DNA of 64,000 bases from assembly GCF_013294005.1 (NCBI RefSeq), contig NZ_JABSNK010000004.1:310001-374000 (forward strand), read 5' to 3'. The notes below the pieces were generated by a model. It saw nothing but the letters and a program-made list of their open reading frames with translations, ran no database searches and was not told the DNA's origin. Positions 45,618-53,321 of the stretch are shown piece after piece; position 1 is the stretch's first letter, and the number at the start of each line of letters is the position of its first letter. This stretch comes from Flavobacterium gelidicaeli. Its GTDB lineage: Bacteria > Bacteroidota > Bacteroidia > Flavobacteriales > Flavobacteriaceae. Position numbers and translations under genes: made by a program.

Positions 45618-46217
45618 TTAGCTCAATTTGTTTGAAATCAGACTGATGAATTCTTTTCTGGTTTTGTTTTTTTCAAATGCACCTGTAAAAGAAGAAGTTG
45701 TTGTAAATGAATTTTGCTTTTCAATACCACGCATTTGCATGCACATGTGTTGTGCTTCTATAACCACAGCTACACCAAGAGGTTCTAATGCTTCTTGAAT
45801 ACAATCCTTGATTTGGTCAGTTAACCTTTCTTGTACCTGCATTCTACGTGCATAAGCATCTACAATTCTAGGAATTTTACTTAAACCTACTATTTTACCA
45901 TTTGGAATATACGCAACATGTGCTTTTCCAAAGAACGGAAGCATGTGGTGCTCACACATAGAATATACTTCAATATTTTTTACCACAATCATTTGGCTGT
46001 GATCCTCAGTAAATAAAGCCGACTTTAATATTTCTAAAGGATCTAGATCATAACCGTGCGTTAAAAATTGCATTGCTTTTGCAGCTCTCTCTGGTGTTTT
46101 TTCTAATCCTTCTCTAGTTACGTCTTCGCCTATGCCTATAATTATTTTTCTATAGTTGTCAGCAATTGCTGTGGTTGCCTCAGAATTATATAATTCCTTT
46201 TTTTCGTAATTTTTCAT
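45618..46217 (-). CDS. folE: GTP cyclohydrolase I
   Basis: A 199-residue type I enzyme converting GTP to dihydroneopterin triphosphate, the entry to folate and pterin synthesis. Zinc and catalytic motifs are present: [30 protein letters not shown] (C-x-x-H) and [28 protein letters not shown] (second Cys). It is in an operon with regulators and SDR genes, not with other folate genes. folE is light-induced alongside photolyase genes in Pseudomonas putida, so a pterin/folate antenna role is plausible. Confidence 0.96.
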   Translation of the reverse strand: MKNYEKKELYNSEATTAIADNYRKIIIGIGEDVTREGLEKTPERAAKAMQFLTHGYDLDPLEILKSALFTEDHSQMIVVKNIEVYSMCEHHMLPFFGKAHVAYIPNGKIVGLSKIPRIVDAYARRMQVQERLTDQIKDCIQEALEPLGVAVVIEAQHMCMQMRGIEKQNSFTTTSSFTGAFEKNKTRKEFISLISNKLS

Positions 46218-46255
46218 GGTTGTGATTCACTTTTTAAAGTGGTGGTATATATTGG

Positions 46256-46939
46256 TTATATTTTGAATGATACAATTCCGTAATCCATTTCAAATACTTG
46301 TCCTGAAATTGATTTTGCTTTATCTGAGATTAAAAAATCAGCCATATCAGCCACTTCACTAGCTTGTAAATAGCCTTTCATAGGGTGTCGTTCCACCATG
46401 TTTTCTTTCATGCGATCGTTGCGTAATATTCCTGCGGATAATGTAGTATCTGTAATAGTAGGGGCAATGGCATTGATGCGTACAGTGCTTGCTAACTCAG
46501 CTCCTAATGATTTTACTAATCCTTCCACTCCAGCTTTTGCAGTAGCGATACTAGCATGAAAGGGCATTCCTAACTTGGCAGCCACAGTACTGAAAAGAAC
46601 GATAGATGGATTATTCCCTTTCTTTAAAACGGCTAGGTATTTTTGAATGACTTTTACTGCTCCTATAACATTGATTTCAAAATCGTTTCTAAAATTTTCG
46701 ATACTTAAACTTGTTATTGGTTTTAAATTGATAGAACCAGGACAGTAAATTATTGTGTCAATATTTTCAATTTCAGGAAGCTCTTGCTCTAAAACATCTA
46801 AAGAAAAATGGGTTAGGTTAGCATGAGTTATCTCAGGAGCATTTCTACTAATATTGTAGATTTTATTATGTTCTAACTGCTGCAATAAAATAGCATTTCC
46901 TATTCCTTTACTACCGCCTATAATTAAAATGTTTTTCAT
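46256..46939 (-). CDS. SDR family protein without the catalytic tyrosine
   Basis: A 227-residue short-chain dehydrogenase-like protein. The cofactor loop is GGSKGIGNAILL (8-19) and the fold looks complete (INVIGAVKVIQKYL; RINAIAPTITDT). In the active site Ser117 (FSTVAAK) is present, but the Y-x-x-x-K motif reads I131-A-T-A-K135 (HASIATAK). The Tyr general acid is replaced by Ile. I recall the same HASIA-x-AK block in a divergent SDR group associated with light-regulated loci, so it is probably a family trait, not damage. It lies in the TetR-led operon. Confidence 0.9.
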   Translation of the reverse strand: MKNILIIGGSKGIGNAILLQQLEHNKIYNISRNAPEITHANLTHFSLDVLEQELPEIENIDTIIYCPGSINLKPITSLSIENFRNDFEINVIGAVKVIQKYLAVLKKGNNPSIVLFSTVAAKLGMPFHASIATAKAGVEGLVKSLGAELASTVRINAIAPTITDTTLSAGILRNDRMKENMVERHPMKGYLQASEVADMADFLISDKAKSISGQVFEMDYGIVSFKI

Positions 46940-46949
46940 AATTTTAGTA

Positions 46950-47228
46950 TTATCTCTTCGAAATCTTATTGTTATTTATTTGTCTTTGACGGCTACATTT
47001 AAAACGGCCCTTGTCAAATTCACGTAATTTTTCATGCTTTGTTTTACGGCCCTGAACTCGTGCTCTCCACATTCTAAAACTGGAAGGCTTCATTTCGGTA
47101 CGCATTAAGTCAATAACTTCCTGCTCTTTTAATCCAAATTGCATTTGTATAGCTTCAAAGGTTGTACGGTCTTCCCATGCCATTTCAATAATTCGGTCTT
47201 TGTCAATGTCATTTAGGGTTGTATTCAT
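46950..47228 (-). CDS. TIGR03643 family (DUF2805) protein
   Basis: A 92-residue basic protein whose core (DRIIEMAWEDRTTFEAIQMQFGLKEQEVIDLMRTEMKPSSFRMWRARVQGRKTKHEKLREF) defines TIGR03643/DUF2805. The helix-turn-helix-like arrangement suggests nucleic-acid binding, but no role is established to my knowledge. The tail is Arg/Lys rich. Its ATG overlaps the stop of the ABC1 kinase gene by 4 bp, so translation is coupled. Homologues occur in light/photolyase clusters of other bacteria. Confidence 0.92.
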   Translation of the reverse strand: MNTTLNDIDKDRIIEMAWEDRTTFEAIQMQFGLKEQEVIDLMRTEMKPSSFRMWRARVQGRKTKHEKLREFDKGRFKCSRQRQINNNKISKR

Positions 47229-48529
47229 GAATTGTATTTTTGGTATTCGTTAACTACTATTTTAGCTTTCAAATCAAACATTAAGTTGTAAAGACCAAAG
47301 AAGGTTCTATTCATGTAAATAAAATGTTTAGAACCTCGGTTTCCATTCATTTTTCTAAGATTAGTATCCTTTGAAAAGCGTTCTCCTAGCTGGGCAATAC
47401 TTTTAAAAAAAGCTTCATCGGCAAAGTCAAATGTTGCTGATTGAAATGGTTTTGTAAAAAGCGACAACAAATCATGAAACATTTGAGTGAAATAAACAAT
47501 TTCTTCTTTAGAATCATCTGCTCTCAATATTTCTAATTCAAATAATTTAGCACTAAACAATTTAGGGTCGTTAATTACGTTCTCATTTATTAATTCAAAA
47601 TAAGGAACATAGAATTCATTTGGTATTGTTTTCATACAACCAAAATCCAGTGCAACCAATTCGTTTTTATCACTTACCAAGAAATTTCCTGGATGTGGAT
47701 CAGCATGTACTTTCTTTAAAATATGAATTTGATACATATAAAAATCCCATAATGCTTGCCCTAGTTTGTTAGCTATTTCAGGATTAGTGTTTTTAAATTC
47801 AGATAAGTGCACACCAGTCATCCAGTCCATTGTAATTATTTTCTCTGATGAAAATTCAGGGTAATAATTAGGGAAAACAAGATTTTGTATTTGCTTACAA
47901 GCCACAACTACAGCTTGGCTTTGTTCTAGTTCTAAAATATAATTTGTTTCTTCAATTAATTTATCTTCTACTTCTTTAAAGTATTTGTCAGAATCTTTTC
48001 CTTGCAGGTTGAACATGCGAATTGCAATAGGTTTAACTAAAGCCAAATCAGATGAAATACTATTAGCGACACCAGGATATTGAATTTTTACGGCTAGTTT
48101 TTTTCCGTCTTTCATTGCAACATGGACTTGACCAATACTTGCTGCATTGACCGAATTAGCATCAAATTCATCAAATATCTCGTAAGGTGTTTTTCCCAAG
48201 TTTGTTTTAAAGGTTTTTAAAACTAATGGAGCTGATAATGGGGGTACAGAAAATTGAGATAATGAAAATTTCTCCACATAAGCTTGTGGTAAAAAGTTTT
48301 TATCCATGCTAAGCATTTGTGCTACTTTTAAGGCACTTCCTTTTAAACTTTTTAAACCATCGTAAATGTCTTCGGCGTTGTCTTCATTTAGTTTATCACG
48401 AGTTAAGTCGCTATTTACTATTTTTTCGCCGTAATATTTCAAGTAATTAACGCCAACTTTTGCACCTGTTTGCACTAGCTTCGTTGCTCTCTCAATTTTA
48501 GAGGTAGGTATGTAGTCTATCGTTTTCAT
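47225..48529 (-). CDS. ABC1/AarF/UbiB family atypical kinase
   Basis: A 434-residue ABC1-family protein. Signatures are the KxGQ-like motif as LKVAQMLSMDKNFLPQAYVEKFSLSQ, the Ala-rich ASIGQVHVA, the lysine AVKIQYPGV, HADPHPGNFLVSDKN (catalytic Asp/Asn) and ALDFGCMKTIP (metal-binding DFG). The first motif shows Ala where UbiB has Gly (KVAQ vs KxGQ). The family supports isoprenoid/quinone lipid metabolism; the link here may be carotenoid-related, an inference. It overlaps the TetR stop by one base and the TIGR03643 start by 4 bp. Confidence 0.92.
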   Translation of the reverse strand: MKTIDYIPTSKIERATKLVQTGAKVGVNYLKYYGEKIVNSDLTRDKLNEDNAEDIYDGLKSLKGSALKVAQMLSMDKNFLPQAYVEKFSLSQFSVPPLSAPLVLKTFKTNLGKTPYEIFDEFDANSVNAASIGQVHVAMKDGKKLAVKIQYPGVANSISSDLALVKPIAIRMFNLQGKDSDKYFKEVEDKLIEETNYILELEQSQAVVVACKQIQNLVFPNYYPEFSSEKIITMDWMTGVHLSEFKNTNPEIANKLGQALWDFYMYQIHILKKVHADPHPGNFLVSDKNELVALDFGCMKTIPNEFYVPYFELINENVINDPKLFSAKLFELEILRADDSKEEIVYFTQMFHDLLSLFTKPFQSATFDFADEAFFKSIAQLGERFSKDTNLRKMNGNRGSKHFIYMNRTFFGLYNLMFDLKAKIVVNEYQKYNS

Positions 48530-49188
48530 TATTTTTTTTGCATTTTTTCTTTAAACATAAATTTCCCAAAATCAATTAGGCTGTCAATAGGTGCGATGTT
48601 CATTAATTCAAAACTTAGTTTCACCGACTTTTCAATGTAAATATCAGTTTTTTCAAATCCAGCTGAATCATCTTCTAACCAAAATTTCATTGTCATTAAT
48701 AACTGTATCCAGGAACTTTCTTGCAATGCTTTTTCTTGCATTTTTTGAAGTTTCTCCACTTTGATGCGCTGATCGTCAGTAATTATAGTAACTACATATT
48801 CTAAAAATGCAGTACGTAAACTACTCAATTGCGTTAGGTTTTTAAGCTGGTTTTTATTTGAATTTAGACTTTGACTTACATAGCTTCTATTTGCAGTTAA
48901 TAATTCAAAAAAAGTAAAATAAAAACTTAACATTTTACTCTTCATATCGTATTCAGGATAATTAGGGTCATTATGTAAAAGTGTTACCGTTTTTTCTAAA
49001 AATATTTTGTAAATTTCCTTTTCAATACTTTCTAAGGTTCCAAAGAAGCTATAGAATTCTGATTCAGCGAAATTGTTCTCCTTCGAGAATAAATAAACTG
49101 ATTTTGGCTTTTCATTGTGTTCCAATGTATAGTCCATATATAGTGAAACTATTTTGTCCTTTGATATTTGGGTTTTCTTAGTTGCCAT
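48529..49188 (-). CDS. TetR family transcriptional regulator
   Basis: A 219-residue regulator, start ATG 49188 (MATKKTQISKDKIVSLYMDY), preferred over the upstream ATG at 49257 because that would run through the operator. The N-terminal HTH region reads KPKSVYLFSKENNFAESEFYSFFGTLESIEKEIYKIF, typical of TetR. The C-terminal ligand domain (about 70-219) is helical with no recognised ligand. It heads the six-gene operon. The TTGTTTA-N18-TAAACAA palindrome lies 38-69 bp upstream, so either this protein or the MerR may bind it. Confidence 0.9.
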   Translation of the reverse strand: MATKKTQISKDKIVSLYMDYTLEHNEKPKSVYLFSKENNFAESEFYSFFGTLESIEKEIYKIFLEKTVTLLHNDPNYPEYDMKSKMLSFYFTFFELLTANRSYVSQSLNSNKNQLKNLTQLSSLRTAFLEYVVTIITDDQRIKVEKLQKMQEKALQESSWIQLLMTMKFWLEDDSAGFEKTDIYIEKSVKLSFELMNIAPIDSLIDFGKFMFKEKMQKK

Positions 49189-49225
49189 TTTATTTGTTTT
49201 TAAATGAGAGTATAAAGATAATAAA

Positions 49226-49257
49226 TTGTTTAACAATAATACGTTAAAGTTAAACAA
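49226..49257. promoter_or_regulatory. Palindromic operator in the TetR/TIGR01777 divergent promoter region
   Basis: The 9-bp perfect inverted repeat TTGTTTAAC (49226-49234) / GTTAAACAA (49249-49257) encloses 14 bp. In core form it is TTGTTTA-N18-TAAACAA, identical in arms and spacing to the crtI operator. It lies between two divergent genes and overlaps the -33 region of the plus-strand promoter whose -7 box is TATCTTTG (49267-49274). Confidence 0.72.
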
Positions 49258-49266
49258 AAATAATTG

Positions 49267-49274
49267 TATCTTTG
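49267..49274 (+). promoter_or_regulatory. -7 element of the TIGR01777 gene
   Basis: TATCTTTG matches TAnnTTTG and lies 22 bp before the ATG at 49297. The expected -33 position falls inside the palindromic operator rather than on a TTG. Confidence 0.65.
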
Positions 49275-49296
49275 TTAGAGCTTAAATTTTAAACCT

Positions 49297-50205
49297 ATGA
49301 AAAAGAATGTTTTAATAACGGGAGGTACTGGATTTGTTGGTAGAAGCTTAACAAAATTGCTTTTAAGTAAAGGATTTTCAGTTTCTATATTAAGTAGAAC
49401 TAAACGTACAAATGCTAAAGATGTGTTCTATTATACTTGGGATGTAAAAAAACAAACCATTGAAGAACAATCCATACTCAATGCTGATTATATTGTGCAT
49501 CTTGCAGGTGAGAATATAGCAGGTGAACGCTGGACGGCAAAAAGGAAACGGGCTATTGTAGACAGTAGAGAATTGTCAATTAAATTGCTTCATACTGTTT
49601 TGCAAGAAAACAATAAAAAACTGGATGGTTTTATATCAGCTTCTGCGATTGGTATTTATGGTGCTTTAAATGGTGAAGAGGTTTGTTCAGAAAATACGTC
49701 GCCGGCAAATGATTTTTTAGGAAGAACATGTCAAATATGGGAAGCCGCCGCAGATACTATTGGAGCTTTAGGAATTCGTACCGTAAAAATTAGAACAGGA
49801 TTAGTACTGGGTAAAAATGATGGTTTTTTAAAGAAGTTAAATCCTATTTTTAAGTATAGATTGGGTTCTGCTTTAGGTTCAGGTAAACAATACATGCCGT
49901 GGGTTTACATTGATGATTTGTGCGCTTCCTTTTATGCAGCGATTAATAACGAATCCATGCAAGGACCATATAATGTCGCTTTAAAAGATGACACTACTAA
50001 TGCTTTATTTTCTAAGGTTTTTGCAGCAGTATATGGTTATAAAATATGGTTGCCTAACGTCCCTGCTTTTTTAATCAAATTAGGAATGGGCGAAATGTCA
50101 AAAATTGTATTAACTGGCAGACGAGTTACTTCAGATAAGCTCTTAGCAACAGGATTTTCTTTTGAAGTAAATGATATAGAAGAAGCGTTGCGTAAATCGA
50201 TATAA
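49297..50205 (+). CDS. TIGR01777 family NAD-dependent epimerase-like protein
   Basis: A 302-residue extended-SDR protein of the TIGR01777 (SDR39U1/YfcH) family. The start KKNVLITGGTGFVGRSLTKLLLSKGFSVSILSR is the nucleotide-binding fold. Other family blocks are ADYIVHLAGENIAGERWTAKRKRAIVDSR, SASAIGIYG and KIRTGLVLGKNDGFLKK, with C-terminal LTGRRVTSDKLLATGF. The biochemical role is unknown. It is divergent from the TetR-led operon, sharing the operator region. Related proteins are fused with or next to SRPBCC proteins like the one at 41923. Confidence 0.93.
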   Translation: MKKNVLITGGTGFVGRSLTKLLLSKGFSVSILSRTKRTNAKDVFYYTWDVKKQTIEEQSILNADYIVHLAGENIAGERWTAKRKRAIVDSRELSIKLLHTVLQENNKKLDGFISASAIGIYGALNGEEVCSENTSPANDFLGRTCQIWEAAADTIGALGIRTVKIRTGLVLGKNDGFLKKLNPIFKYRLGSALGSGKQYMPWVYIDDLCASFYAAINNESMQGPYNVALKDDTTNALFSKVFAAVYGYKIWLPNVPAFLIKLGMGEMSKIVLTGRRVTSDKLLATGFSFEVNDIEEALRKSI

Positions 50206-50210
50206 TGAAA

Positions 50211-50750
50211 TTATTTTAAATCCATATCAACCGATACATTCACTTCTTTTGCGATTTTATTTCTCACCATAAACGGAATCTCAATTTTGAAGTCATCAGT
50301 GTTCAAACTAAAATTAGTTGTGATTTTGATTCCAGTTTTCGTTTTAACGATACTCGCTGGAACACGAATCCCTTTTGACTTACCATGAATGTAAATTTTA
50401 CCTTTTATATAATTTGTCTTTGAAGTAGTGGTAATATTCTTTAAATCAAACTTTTCAATAATTCCTTTAAAAGTAGCCTTAGGGTACCGATCGCTTTCTA
50501 AATAATTTTCATTAAAATGTTGCTCCATCAAGCTTCTTTCAAAACGAAATTCACGTATGTATGCTATGAAACTGATATGTCCTTTTGGAGCGTTTAAAAC
50601 GCAATGAACTTGATCATTTTTGGCGGTAACTGCTTCAAAAAATGCTACAGATGCTTCAAATACAATAGTTCCCTTTGAAGTTGTGATTTTATCTTGTGCT
50701 AGTATTGTATTGGAGAAAAATAATAAAAATAGGAGTAGTGTTCTGTTCAT
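50211..50750 (-). CDS. YceI family protein
   Basis: A 179-residue secreted lipocalin-like protein. It has a signal peptide (MNRTLLLFLLFFSNTILAQ), then the YceI beta barrel (TSKGTIVFEASVAFFEAVTAKNDQVHCVLN; FERSLMEQHFNENYLESDRYPKATFKGII; IYIHGKSKGIRVP). YceI proteins bind isoprenoid lipids such as polyprenyl chains in the periplasm. Interestingly it lies next to the carotenoid/SDR block, but it is convergent and has no shared operator, so a link is speculative. Confidence 0.9.
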   Translation of the reverse strand: MNRTLLLFLLFFSNTILAQDKITTSKGTIVFEASVAFFEAVTAKNDQVHCVLNAPKGHISFIAYIREFRFERSLMEQHFNENYLESDRYPKATFKGIIEKFDLKNITTTSKTNYIKGKIYIHGKSKGIRVPASIVKTKTGIKITTNFSLNTDDFKIEIPFMVRNKIAKEVNVSVDMDLK

Positions 50751-50827
50751 AAAATTTTATTTTATCGTTCTCTTAAAGTTACAAATAAAACTACTGATAG
50801 ATAGGTTTTTACGAGATTAATTTCCAT

Positions 50828-50865
50828 AAAAAAAGAGGACAAAATAATTCAGACCCTCTCGTTTT
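50828..50865 (-). terminator. Probable terminator of the rmuC-thioesterase operon
   Basis: On the minus strand a short stem (AGAGGG/CCTCTT-like) is followed by a run of T. The A-run is at about 50828-50834 on the plus strand. The stem is short and the loop large, so support is moderate. Confidence 0.5.
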
Positions 50866-50881
50866 ATTTTTGATAAAAAAT

Positions 50882-51430
50882 TTACCCTAATTCTACACGA
50901 ATATTGTATTTTTCTAGACTTGCTAATGTTTCTATTGAACTGTAATTGAAGTTTTCTTCGTGACGGTCTTTCTCTTTTTTAAGCGAAATTTGCTTCAAGC
51001 AATTACAAAACCGACGAACTTCTTCTAAGTTTGATAATATTAAGCCTGGAACTTTTGCATTTGCTCCAGTACTGTCTTTAGATACCATTGTAAAGTAAGA
51101 CGAGTTACAATGCTTGATATGTCCTGTTTGAATGTTTTCTGCTTCTACTCGAATGCCTATAATCATCGAGCTTTTTCCCACATAATTCACGCTTGCTTTC
51201 ATCGTAACTAATTCTCCTACTTCAATAGGTTTTAAAAAGTTGACGGTATCTACAGATGCTGTTACACAATAATTACCGCAAAATTTTGAGGCGCATGCAA
51301 ATGCAATTTGATCTAATAAAGATAGTATATATCCCCCGTGAATTTTTCCGCTAAAGTTGGTATGTGAAGGTAGCATTAGCTCTGAAATACTGATATTTGA
51401 GCAGGCTACTGTTTTAAAAGTATGGTTCAT
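50882..51430 (-). CDS. Acyl-CoA thioesterase (hotdog fold)
   Basis: A 182-residue thioesterase of the YciA/BACH-like group. It has LMLPSHTNFSGKIHGGYILSLLDQIAFACASKFCGNYCVTASVDTVNFLKPIEVGELVTMKASVNYVGKSSMIIGIRVEAEN, the standard hotdog sequence in which NFSGKIHGG replaces the usual N-x-x-G-x-x-x-GG loop. It hydrolyses acyl-CoA to free acid in the cytoplasm; chain length preference is not readable. It is last in a three-gene operon, 2 bp after the small membrane protein. Confidence 0.93.
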   Translation of the reverse strand: MNHTFKTVACSNISISELMLPSHTNFSGKIHGGYILSLLDQIAFACASKFCGNYCVTASVDTVNFLKPIEVGELVTMKASVNYVGKSSMIIGIRVEAENIQTGHIKHCNSSYFTMVSKDSTGANAKVPGLILSNLEEVRRFCNCLKQISLKKEKDRHEENFNYSSIETLASLEKYNIRVELG

Positions 51431-51432
51431 AT

Positions 51433-51798
51433 TTATTTTGAATTAAAAGGAGAATTTTCTTTGTGGACTTCTGTAACATAATACTTGGTGTCTCCCCACC
51501 AAGGAAATGTTTTGTAGCGTTCAATATAATTAAGTTTTATGTATTGCCCTTCTAAATTTTTTAAATCCTCAATAACTTGTTTGTCTTTGTCTAAAATAGA
51601 GAATGAAAAAATTTGTGATCCTGAAAGGCCTTGACTTATTTCTCCTTCCCAAGTTTTAAAGAGCATCCCTTTGTGGCTAATTTTTATTAAATGTCCTGAG
51701 CGTACACCATCACTATACGTTGCATAGTAGATAAAACTAAAATAGCTTATCGTTGAAAGGATAATTATTCCTAAAGTAATCGTGAAAAATTTTTTCAT
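51433..51798 (-). CDS. Small single-pass membrane protein (unknown)
   Basis: A 121-residue protein with one N-terminal membrane helix (about 3-25, MKKFFTITLGIIILSTISYFSFIYY) and a hydrophilic extracytoplasmic remainder (SDGVRSGHLIKISHKGMLFKTWEGEISQGL; YIKLNYIERYKTFPWWGDTKYYVTEVH). I choose ATG 51798 over the upstream TTG. Homologues in flavobacteria carry misleading 6-phosphogluconate dehydrogenase labels, but there is no dinucleotide fold here. It sits 10 bp after rmuC. The function is unknown. Confidence 0.82.
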   Translation of the reverse strand: MKKFFTITLGIIILSTISYFSFIYYATYSDGVRSGHLIKISHKGMLFKTWEGEISQGLSGSQIFSFSILDKDKQVIEDLKNLEGQYIKLNYIERYKTFPWWGDTKYYVTEVHKENSPFNSK

Positions 51799-51808
51799 TT
51801 GGGTCAAA

Positions 51809-53176
51809 TTATAATTGGTTTTCGTTTTGTTCTGCTCGTTGTATTACTTTTTCGGGTAGGGCTTTTTTAGCTTTTGCACCCATTTTTTTTAATTTTTCTA
51901 CACTGGTAATGAGGTTTCCTTTTCCTTCTACAAGCTTATTCATTGCACCATTATATTCGGTTTTACTTTCATCAATTTTTTTTCCTAACCGAATTAAATC
52001 TGCAACAAAACCTTCAAACTTATCGTACAAGGCACCAGCTTGTCTGGCAATCTCATAAGCGTTCTCTTGTTGTTTTTGATTGGTCCACATACTATCAATC
52101 GTGCGCAAAGTAGCTAATAATGTGGCTGGAGTAACTATAACAATGTTTTTTTCGAAAGCGCTGTTGTAGAGCGTAACATCTTGACTTAAAGCCAAAGCAA
52201 AAGCAGGTTCTATAGGAATGAAAAGCAGTACAAAATCAGGGCTTTCAATTTGATATAAATCGTGGTAATTTTTATTTCCTAATTGTTCTACATGGCGTTT
52301 TATAGAAAGTACGTGCTCTTTTAAATAAGTCGCTTTTAGATCATCATCCTCTTCATTACTAAATTTTTCATAAGCAGTTAAGGATACTTTTGAATCTACA
52401 ATCATCTTTTTACCATCAGGTAAATTAATCACTACATCTGGGAATACGCGGTTGCCCTCTGCGGTTGTAAAGGCTTGCTGGACTTCATATTCGCGTCCTT
52501 TTTCTAAACCTGATTTTTCTAAAACACGTTCTAAAACAAGTTCGCCCCAGTTTCCTTGCATTTTACTATCCCCTTTTAGTGCTTTGGTCAGGTTGATAGT
52601 CTCCTTACTCATTTGAATATTCATTTCGCGGAGACCAATAATCTGTTGGCGTAAAGCTGCATGATAATCAATGCTTTCTTTGTGGGTATCTTCGACTTTT
52701 TTCTCAAATAACTGAATCTTATCTTGCAACGGAGATAAGATGTTTTTCATGTTTTCCTTATTCTGTTCTGTGAATTTATTCGATTTCTCTTCTAATATTT
52801 TATTAGCAAGATTCTCAAATTCTTTGGTGAATTTTTGCTGTAATTTATCTACTTCGTCTCGTTGTTCTTTATTTCGTTCCCAGAGATTCTCAAAATCGGC
52901 TTCTTTTTTAGAAAGCTGAATCGCAAAACTATCTTTTTCATTTCGGATTGTTTCTTTATCTATATTGGCTGTTTCAATTTTTTTTTCGAAAGCGACTTTT
53001 TCAAAATTAATTTGCTCTTTCAATTGATGAATTTGAGTGTTCAGAGCTAATAGTTTTTCTTCAAGACTTATTTTTTCAGTTTGAAATCGCGCAGAAAAAA
53101 TAAGTTTTCCAATGAAAATTCCTATCGCTAATGCAATAATAAACAGGATCAAAAATGAAGGCAACATAGTAGACAT
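51809..53176 (-). CDS. rmuC: DNA recombination protein RmuC
   Basis: A 455-residue RmuC. It has an N-terminal membrane segment (about 5-28), a coiled coil (about 30-170), and a nuclease-like core with MQGNWGELVLERVLEKSGL, NRVFPDVVINLPDGKKMIVDSKVSLTAYEKF and FVLLFIPIEPAFALAL. Family members limit inversions and act on damaged DNA; the catalytic PD-(D/E)xK-like residues are in PDVVINLPDGKKMIVDSK. It leads the operon with the small membrane protein and thioesterase genes. Confidence 0.94.
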   Translation of the reverse strand: MSTMLPSFLILFIIALAIGIFIGKLIFSARFQTEKISLEEKLLALNTQIHQLKEQINFEKVAFEKKIETANIDKETIRNEKDSFAIQLSKKEADFENLWERNKEQRDEVDKLQQKFTKEFENLANKILEEKSNKFTEQNKENMKNILSPLQDKIQLFEKKVEDTHKESIDYHAALRQQIIGLREMNIQMSKETINLTKALKGDSKMQGNWGELVLERVLEKSGLEKGREYEVQQAFTTAEGNRVFPDVVINLPDGKKMIVDSKVSLTAYEKFSNEEDDDLKATYLKEHVLSIKRHVEQLGNKNYHDLYQIESPDFVLLFIPIEPAFALALSQDVTLYNSAFEKNIVIVTPATLLATLRTIDSMWTNQKQQENAYEIARQAGALYDKFEGFVADLIRLGKKIDESKTEYNGAMNKLVEGKGNLITSVEKLKKMGAKAKKALPEKVIQRAEQNENQL

Positions 53177-53321
53177 TATAACTTTTTTTATTTGAAAGTA
53201 AAAATAGGTATAATATAGATGCTTGGCGTATTTATCAAAAAAAATCTGAACAAAGCGTTATAAGAACACTTTATTCAGAAGTAATGTTGGCTTTTTTATA
53301 AAAAAAAATAGCGAGTATTGT

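Noticed and set aside
51433..51807. 6-phosphogluconate dehydrogenase annotation seen for homologues
   Set aside because: The 121-residue protein has one membrane helix and no dinucleotide-binding fold.
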